Source: JAGCJX01 sp045638645 (GTDB lineage Bacteria; Bacteroidota; Bacteroidia; Bacteroidales; UBA932). Taken from it: 64,000 bases of DNA. Where the stretch lies: the NCBI GenBank assembly GCA_045638645.1, contig JAZUBU010000002.1, positions 1 to 64,000 on the forward strand. The letters run 5' to 3'. Shown here piece after piece: positions 59,431 through 64,000 of the stretch. How positions within the stretch are numbered: position 1 is the stretch's first letter; each line of letters begins with the position of its first letter. The position numbers and the translations under genes were made by a program. The notes below the pieces were generated by a model. The model saw only the letters and a list, made by a program, of their open reading frames with translations. It was not told the DNA's origin and searched no databases.

Positions 59431-61320
59431 ATGCTTCTAGATTCAATCAACAGCCCTGCAGACGTAAAGAATCTGCCAACCAGCGACCTGCCCGCCCTTT
59501 GCAACGAGATCCGCAATTACATGATTGCCTGTTGCTCGAAAAATCCGGGACACTTGGGAGCGAGTTTAGGGGCTGTTGAATTGTGTGTAGCCTTGCACTA
59601 TGTCTACGACTCCCCTTCCGACAAATTGATATGGGACGTCGGACATCAGGCCTATGCACACAAAATCCTCACCGGCAGACGCGACCTGTTCAAAGAGAAC
59701 CGAAAGAAAGGTGGAATCAGTGGTTTCCCGAAACGGGAAGAAAACATTCACGATGCTTTTGGAACAGGACACTCGTCCACATCCATCTCAGCCGCCCTGG
59801 GCATGGCTGTTGCCGCCGAGAAACAGGGTCGAAAAGAACACGTCATCGCCGTCATCGGGGACGGTGCCATGGGAGGAGGCATGGCCTTTGAAGGCCTGAA
59901 CCACGCAGGCTCCCTAAAAAATGATCTGCTGGTCATCCTGAACGACAACCAGATCTCCATTGACAAAAACACAGGAGCCCTCCACAATTACCTGGTTAAA
60001 ATTTCCCTTTCACGCACCTACAACCGACTCAAAGAAAGCGTGTGGCGACGAATGGGAAGTGGTATCCGGCACTACGCAAAACGGGTATTCCGTTCCACCA
60101 AAATGGCCGTCATCTCCGGTGGCAGCTTGTTTGAATCGCTCGGATTCCGCTACTTCGGGGCCATCGACGGCAACGACGTACTACAACTGGTCAATGCACT
60201 CCAACGGCTCAAAACCCTGGACGGACCCAAATTGCTGCACATCATCACCCAAAAAGGTAAAGGCTACAAACCCGCCGAGAAGAACCAGGTTGTATGGCAT
60301 GCCCCCGGTGCATTTGATCCGGAAACAGGCGAACGGATCATCCGAAAGGGCGACGCCGACCGCTACCAGGATGTATTCGGAGAGACCTTGCTCCAGCTGG
60401 CTAAAAACGACAACCGCATTGTCGGCATTACACCCGCAATGTTGAGTGGATCCTCACTAAACATTATGCAACGGGAAATGCCGGACCGCGTATTTGATGT
60501 CGGCATCGCAGAACCGCACGCAGTCACCTTCTCTGCCGGATTGGCCGCAAATGGCATGCTGCCCTTCTGCAACATCTACTCCTCGTTCATGCAACGGGCA
60601 TACGACAGCGTCATCCACGATGTCGCTCTCCAAAATCTAAAGGTTGTTTTCTGCCTGGACCGCGCCGGCTTGGTTGGCGAGGACGGTGCCACCCACCAAG
60701 GAGCCTACGACCTGGCGGCCTTCCGACCGATTCCGAACCTGACGATCCTCGCACCCATGAACGAGATCGAACTTAAAAACATGATGCACGCCGTCTGCCA
60801 AGAGGAGTATGGTCCGAGCATCATCCGGTATCCGCGCGGGAACGCACAGGGACTGGACTGGAGAAACAGCCCAACGGAACCCATTCCCCTCGGGAAAGCG
60901 CGCTGCATCAGCGAAGGAAAAGACACAGACACCGTGATCCTGAGCATCGGGACTGCCGGAAACTGGGTAGCTGAAGCAACGGCAGAACTTCAAAACGAAT
61001 GCCCCAACTCCCATCCCGCCCACTACGACATGCGTTTCCTCAAACCCATGGACAAGGACCTGTTGGAAAAATTAAGCAAAAAATACAATCACATCCTAAC
61101 AGTAGAAGACGGCACCCAGCTGGGAGGACTATACGCAGGTGTCTGTGAGCAAATGGCAGAACTCAATTACGCAGGAAAGATCCACGGTTTGGGCATTCCC
61201 GACAAGTTTATCGAACAAGGAACTGTCAATCAGCAACGTACAGAATGCAATCTGACAAAAGCCAGCATCATTCAAGCGATAAAAAATGGGGGCTGCGAAA
61301 AAAAAGTTAAAGAAAATTAA
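59431..61320 (+). CDS. dxs: 1-deoxy-D-xylulose-5-phosphate synthase
   Basis: 629 residues. It joins pyruvate and glyceraldehyde 3-phosphate to give DXP, the entry to the non-mevalonate isoprenoid pathway, and supplies thiamine precursors. Landmarks: HPGHLGASLGAVELCVAL-like N-terminus (here KNPGHLGASLGAVEL), the thiamine diphosphate motif VIGDGAMGGGMAFEGLNHAG (about 148-168), LNDNQISID, and the transketolase-type pyrimidine-binding DRAGLVGEDGATHQGAYDLA. It begins 6 bases after purA. The tRNA-tuf promoter starts 8 bases after its stop. Confidence 0.97.
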   Translation: MLLDSINSPADVKNLPTSDLPALCNEIRNYMIACCSKNPGHLGASLGAVELCVALHYVYDSPSDKLIWDVGHQAYAHKILTGRRDLFKENRKKGGISGFPKREENIHDAFGTGHSSTSISAALGMAVAAEKQGRKEHVIAVIGDGAMGGGMAFEGLNHAGSLKNDLLVILNDNQISIDKNTGALHNYLVKISLSRTYNRLKESVWRRMGSGIRHYAKRVFRSTKMAVISGGSLFESLGFRYFGAIDGNDVLQLVNALQRLKTLDGPKLLHIITQKGKGYKPAEKNQVVWHAPGAFDPETGERIIRKGDADRYQDVFGETLLQLAKNDNRIVGITPAMLSGSSLNIMQREMPDRVFDVGIAEPHAVTFSAGLAANGMLPFCNIYSSFMQRAYDSVIHDVALQNLKVVFCLDRAGLVGEDGATHQGAYDLAAFRPIPNLTILAPMNEIELKNMMHAVCQEEYGPSIIRYPRGNAQGLDWRNSPTEPIPLGKARCISEGKDTDTVILSIGTAGNWVAEATAELQNECPNSHPAHYDMRFLKPMDKDLLEKLSKKYNHILTVEDGTQLGGLYAGVCEQMAELNYAGKIHGLGIPDKFIEQGTVNQQRTECNLTKASIIQAIKNGGCEKKVKEN

Positions 61321-61327
61321 AAAAACT

Positions 61328-61358
61328 TTTGGAGTTACAAAGAAAAACTCTACCTTTG
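61328..61358 (+). promoter_or_regulatory. Promoter of the tRNA-tuf operon
   Basis: TTTG (61328-61331), 19-base spacer, TACCTTTG (61351-61358): full consensus, 36 bases before the first tRNA. Confidence 0.8.
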
Positions 61359-61393
61359 CAATCCCTAAACAAAGGGGGCCAACAAAAATAATT

Positions 61394-61467
61394 GCCGATG
61401 TAGCTCAGTTGGCCAGAGCAGCTGATTTGTAATCAGCTGGTCGGGGGTTCGAATCCCTCCATCGGCT
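61394..61467 (+). tRNA. tRNA-Thr (anticodon UGU)
   Basis: 74 bases. Acceptor GCCGATG/CATCGGC pairs fully; anticodon loop TTTGTAA between GCTGA/TCAGC gives UGU. CCA is not encoded. Confidence 0.96.
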
Positions 61468-61476
61468 CTAACAGTT

Positions 61477-61562
61477 GGGGAGATACCAAAGTGGCCAACT
61501 GGGGCAGACTGTAAATCTGCTGGCGCACGCCTTCGTAGGTTCGAATCCTGCTCTCCCCACCA
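61477..61562 (+). tRNA. tRNA-Tyr (anticodon GUA)
   Basis: Class II tRNA with a long variable arm; acceptor GGGGAGA/TCTCCCC; anticodon loop CTGTAAA gives GUA. The encoded end ACCA follows the acceptor, so CCA is present, unlike in the neighbouring tRNAs. Confidence 0.96.
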
Positions 61563-61574
61563 AAATATTAGATT

Positions 61575-61647
61575 GCGGAAGTAGCTCAGTCGGTAGAGCA
61601 TCAGCCTTCCAAGCTGAGGGTCGCGGGTTCGAACCTCGTCTTCCGCT
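61575..61647 (+). tRNA. tRNA-Gly (anticodon UCC)
   Basis: 73 bases. Acceptor GCGGAAG/CTTCCGC; anticodon loop CTTCCAA between TCAGC/GCTGA gives UCC. CCA not encoded. Confidence 0.96.
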
Positions 61648-61657
61648 CAAACAGTTA

Positions 61658-61730
61658 AGCCAGTGTAGCTCAGGGGTAGAGCGCTTCCTTGGTAAGGAAG
61701 AGGTCGCGGGTTCAATTCCCGCCACCGGCT
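61658..61730 (+). tRNA. tRNA-Thr (anticodon GGU), with an acceptor-stem mismatch
   Basis: 73 bases. Anticodon loop TTGGTAA between CTTCC/GGAAG gives GGU. The acceptor arms are GCCAGTG and CACCGGC: position 4 is A (61661) against C at position 69 (61726), leaving one A-C mismatch. T and D arms look normal. CCA not encoded. Confidence 0.93.
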
Positions 61731-61772
61731 CTTTAAGTGTGTAAAATTCATTAAAATTTAACTTTTCAAGCT

Positions 61773-62960
61773 ATGGCAAAAGAAACTTTTAAAAGAGACA
61801 AGCCGCACGTTAACATTGGTACTATCGGCCACGTTGACCACGGTAAAACTACTTTGACCGCTGCTATCACTACTGTATTGGCAAAAGCTGGTCTTTCTGA
61901 ATTGCGTTCATTCGACTCTATCGACAACGCTCCCGAAGAAAAAGAACGTGGTATTACTATCAATACTTCACACGTTGAATACCAAACTGCATCACGTCAC
62001 TACGCTCACGTTGACTGCCCTGGCCACGCCGACTACGTTAAAAACATGGTTACCGGTGCTGCGCAAATGGACGGTGCTATCCTCGTTGTAGCTGCTACTG
62101 ATGGTCCGGTGCCCCAAACTCGTGAACACATCTTGCTTGCTCGTCAGGCAAACGTTCCTCGTATCGTTGTGTTCTTGAACAAAGTTGACTTGGTTGACGA
62201 CGAAGAAATGGTTGAACTCGTTGAAATGGAAGTTCGTGAATTGTTGAGCTTCTACAACTTCGACGGTGACAACACCCCGATCATCCGTGGTTCTGCACTC
62301 GGTGCATTGAACGGCGAACCGAAATGGGAAGAAAAAGTTATGGAATTGATGGCTTCAGTTGATGAATACGTTCCGATTCCGCCCCGTGAAAATGAAAAAC
62401 CTTTCTTGATGCCTGTTGAAGACGTGTTCTCTATCACTGGTCGTGGTACTGTAGCAACTGGTCGTATCGAAACTGGTATCATCCACACTGGTGAAGAAAT
62501 CCAAATTATCGGTTTGGGTGACGAACCTAAGAAATCAGTGGTTACCGGTGTTGAAATGTTCCGTAAGATTTTGGACCAAGGTGAAGCTGGTGACAACGTA
62601 GGTTTGTTGCTCCGTGGTATCGACAAGAAAGAAATCAAACGTGGTCAAGTTATCGCTCGTCCTGGTACCATCACTCCTCACCGTAAATTCCAAGCTGAAG
62701 TTTACGTATTGAGAAAAGACGAAGGTGGACGTCACACTCCTTTCCACAACAAATATCGTCCTCAATTCTTCATCCGTACTTTGGACGTTACTGGTGAAAT
62801 CACCCTTCCTGAAGGAACTGACATGGTAATGCCTGGTGATAACGTAACCATCACTGTAGAATTGATCTACCCGGTTGCTATCAACGAAGGTCCCCGTTTC
62901 GCTATCCGCGAAGGTGGTCGTACCGTAGGTGCAGGTCAAGTTACCAAATTGTTTGAATAA
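61773..62960 (+). CDS. tuf: Elongation factor Tu
   Basis: 395 residues. Delivers aminoacyl-tRNA to the ribosome. GTPase motifs: GHVDHGKTT (P-loop), DCPGHADYVKNM (switch II), NKVDLVDD, and GSALGALNGE. Domains 2 and 3 follow, ending GRTVGAGQVTKLFE. The codon choice is unlike its neighbours: T-ending codons (GCT, GGT, ACT, GTT) dominate, the mark of a very highly expressed gene. It is co-transcribed with four upstream tRNA genes, whose products it binds. Confidence 0.99.
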   Translation: MAKETFKRDKPHVNIGTIGHVDHGKTTLTAAITTVLAKAGLSELRSFDSIDNAPEEKERGITINTSHVEYQTASRHYAHVDCPGHADYVKNMVTGAAQMDGAILVVAATDGPVPQTREHILLARQANVPRIVVFLNKVDLVDDEEMVELVEMEVRELLSFYNFDGDNTPIIRGSALGALNGEPKWEEKVMELMASVDEYVPIPPRENEKPFLMPVEDVFSITGRGTVATGRIETGIIHTGEEIQIIGLGDEPKKSVVTGVEMFRKILDQGEAGDNVGLLLRGIDKKEIKRGQVIARPGTITPHRKFQAEVYVLRKDEGGRHTPFHNKYRPQFFIRTLDVTGEITLPEGTDMVMPGDNVTITVELIYPVAINEGPRFAIREGGRTVGAGQVTKLFE

Positions 62961-62981
62961 TCTCAAGCAAAACATAAAATA

Positions 62982-63010
62982 GGGCTTGGCTCAAGTCAAG
63001 CCCATTTTTT
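62982..63010 (+). terminator. Terminator hairpin between tuf and tRNA-Trp
   Basis: Stem GGGCTTG/CAAGCCC with an 8-base loop followed by ATTTTTTA. The T-run ends immediately at the first base of tRNA-Trp. Confidence 0.75.
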
Positions 63011-63081
63011 AGGGGCATAGTTCAAGGGTAGAATAGCGGTCTCCAAAACCGTTGATGGGCGTTCGAATCGCTCTGCCCCTG
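63011..63081 (+). tRNA. tRNA-Trp (anticodon CCA)
   Basis: 71 bases. Acceptor AGGGGCA/TGCCCCT; anticodon loop CTCCAAA between GCGGT/ACCGT gives CCA. Discriminator G. The CCA end is not encoded. It lies directly against the tuf terminator. Confidence 0.95.
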
Positions 63082-63091
63082 CTAAATTAAT

Positions 63092-63121
63092 ACAGATGGT
63101 TACGCATCTGTTATTATTTTT
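63092..63121 (+). terminator. Weak hairpin with T-run after tRNA-Trp
   Basis: Stem ACAGATG/CATCTGT with a 6-base loop, then TATTATTTTT. It may separate tRNA-Trp from secE; no consensus promoter is seen between it and secE. Confidence 0.5.
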
Positions 63122-63171
63122 AATCGGTAATTGCAAAAGCTTCCACTGCCGTTACCACCAATACAAATAAA

Positions 63172-63366
63172 ATGAGCAAATTTAGTGTTTATCTAAAAGA
63201 TTCTTACACGGAACTGACCCAGAAAACGAGTTGGCCGACCTGGTCTGAACTCCAAAGTTCTGCGATTTTGGTTATGGTAGCTTCCGTAATCTTCGCACTC
63301 GTGATTGCTGCGATGGACTTCGTGTTCCGTCACTTGATGACTTTTATTTACAATTTGCTGTACTAA
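63172..63366 (+). CDS. secE: Preprotein translocase subunit SecE
   Basis: 64 residues, the short single-helix form of SecE. The amphipathic N-terminal part contains LTQKTSWPTWSELQSSA, the conserved SecE signature around the tryptophans, followed by one membrane helix (about 30-52, ILVMVASVIFALVIAAMDFV). It clamps SecY in the inner-membrane translocon. Its position before nusG and rplK is the standard order. Confidence 0.95.
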   Translation: MSKFSVYLKDSYTELTQKTSWPTWSELQSSAILVMVASVIFALVIAAMDFVFRHLMTFIYNLLY

Positions 63367-63372
63367 AAAGCT

Positions 63373-63936
63373 ATGGGTGATTTCGAAAAAAAGTGGTACG
63401 TGGTTCGTGCTGCGGGTGGGAAAGAAAAGAAAGCTAAGGAATTAATCGAGAACGAGATCAAAGTCTTGGGTCTCGGTCATTTAGTTTCTCAAGTACTCAT
63501 CCCGACCGAAAAGATTTTCCAAGTAAAGAATGGTAAGAAAGTAAGTTCGGAAAGAATTCTCTATCCGGGCTATATTATGCTTGAAGCCCACCTTACTGGA
63601 GAATTGCAGCACATCATCCGCAACATCACTCACGTATCGGGATTCCTCACGGAAAAAGACAGCAAAGATGGAAAAGACAAGAAACCTGTTCCGCTCCGTC
63701 AAGCAGAAGTAAATAAAATCCTCGGTCAAGTGGATGAGCTTCTTGGTCAAGAAGAAGAAAACATCACTCCGTTCATCGTTGGAGAAGCAGTCAAGATCAT
63801 TGACGGTCCCTTCAACGGATTTGACGGAACGATTGAAGAAGTGCTTCAGGACAAGAAGAAGATCAAGGTTATGGTCAAGATTTTCGGTAGAAAGACCCTT
63901 TTGGAATTAAATTTCGTTCAAGTAGTTAAAGAATAA
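63373..63936 (+). CDS. nusG: Transcription termination/antitermination factor NusG
   Basis: 187 residues. The NGN domain (about 6-110; KWYVVRAAGGKEKKAKELIE, RILYPGYIMLEAH) is followed by the KOW domain (about 130-187; VGEAVKIIDGPFNGFDGTIE). It binds RNA polymerase and couples transcription to translation. 6 bases after secE and 17 before rplK. Confidence 0.97.
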   Translation: MGDFEKKWYVVRAAGGKEKKAKELIENEIKVLGLGHLVSQVLIPTEKIFQVKNGKKVSSERILYPGYIMLEAHLTGELQHIIRNITHVSGFLTEKDSKDGKDKKPVPLRQAEVNKILGQVDELLGQEEENITPFIVGEAVKIIDGPFNGFDGTIEEVLQDKKKIKVMVKIFGRKTLLELNFVQVVKE

Positions 63937-63953
63937 ATCAATCAGAAAACATT

Positions 63954-64000
63954 ATGGCTAAAGAAGTTGCCGCATTTATTAAATTGCAGATCAAAGGCGG
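63954..64000 (+). CDS. rplK: 50S ribosomal protein L11, partial
   Basis: Only the first 15 complete codons are in the window (MAKEVAAFIKLQIKG). The sequence and its place after nusG fit L11, which builds the stalk base and is the methylation substrate of PrmA, encoded at the other end of this window. The rest lies beyond the right edge. Confidence 0.9.
   Translation, partial: MAKEVAAFIKLQIKG

Noticed and set aside
61394..61730. tRNA cluster considered as an integration site of a mobile element
   Set aside because: No integrase, no duplicated tRNA 3' end, and the flanking genes are the normal conserved set.
61475..61744. An open frame across the tRNA cluster
   Set aside because: It only reads through tRNA-Tyr, tRNA-Gly and tRNA-Thr sequences; such frames are common annotation artefacts.

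Overview
The window is a chromosomal segment of a member of the order Bacteroidales (phylum Bacteroidota). Three things support this. Most genes start downstream of the Bacteroides-type promoter, a -33 TTTG and a -7 TAnnTTTG box about 19-22 bases apart. There is a complete moxR/bat operon. There are BACON/fibronectin-type surface lipoproteins, a zinc-free L31, and the order tRNA-Thr/Tyr/Gly/Thr-tuf-tRNA-Trp-secE-nusG-rplK. I cannot name the genus. The first 1.6 kb is visibly more AT-rich than the rest.

Layout, left to right. 1-1.6 kb: an ECF sigma factor with a small membrane protein (minus strand), divergent from a membrane protein/XRE regulator pair. 1.7-5.4 kb: tRNA-Leu, prmA, tpiA, then an iron/cobalamin-type ABC permease and ATPase. 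5.4-13.4 kb: an aminotransferase, then queD-polA-sigma-rsmG, rpmH, and a PASTA protein with rluD. 13.4-18.9 kb (minus): a large outer-membrane beta-barrel protein, serS-ruvC, and rplU-rpmA. 19-23.4 kb: an ATPase, a metallophosphoesterase/PQQ-propeller fusion and a BACON lipoprotein. 23.6-34.7 kb (minus): rpmE2, and a long collinear run moxR-DUF58-orf-batA-batBC-batD-batE-glmM-namZ. 34.7-37.5 kb: truA-exbB-exbD-tonB. 37.5-42.7 kb (minus): a small barrel-like protein, a 960-residue lipoprotein and an FtsX-type permease. 42.8-48.3 kb: rluB-like-era-parC-aroK. 48.3-57.6 kb: recJ, a second Fn3 lipoprotein, lysS-trmH-aroE, and a tandem pair of MFS transporters. 57.7-64 kb: ssb-purA-dxs, the tRNA-tuf-tRNA-Trp unit, secE-nusG and the start of rplK.

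The genes fall into clear functional sets: translation and ribosome biogenesis (prmA, rsmG, rluD, truA, rluB-like, era, trmH, serS, lysS, L34, L27, L21, L31, EF-Tu, tRNAs), DNA maintenance (polA, ruvC, parC, recJ, ssb), envelope function (bat operon, ExbBD-TonB, beta-barrel proteins, lipoproteins, GlmM, NamZ, SecE) and central metabolism (tpiA, aroK, aroE, purA, dxs).

I found no CRISPR array, prophage, integrase or insertion sequence, and no strong case for an entirely new system. The observations most worth a second look are: a BatB-BatC fusion with a buried secretion-signal-like segment; a Pol I that seems to have lost its proofreading site; a recJ promoter that implies a leaderless transcript; a perfect inverted repeat holding the tRNA-Leu promoter; a 93-base triple repeat in the pseudouridine synthase; and the tandem MFS pair.
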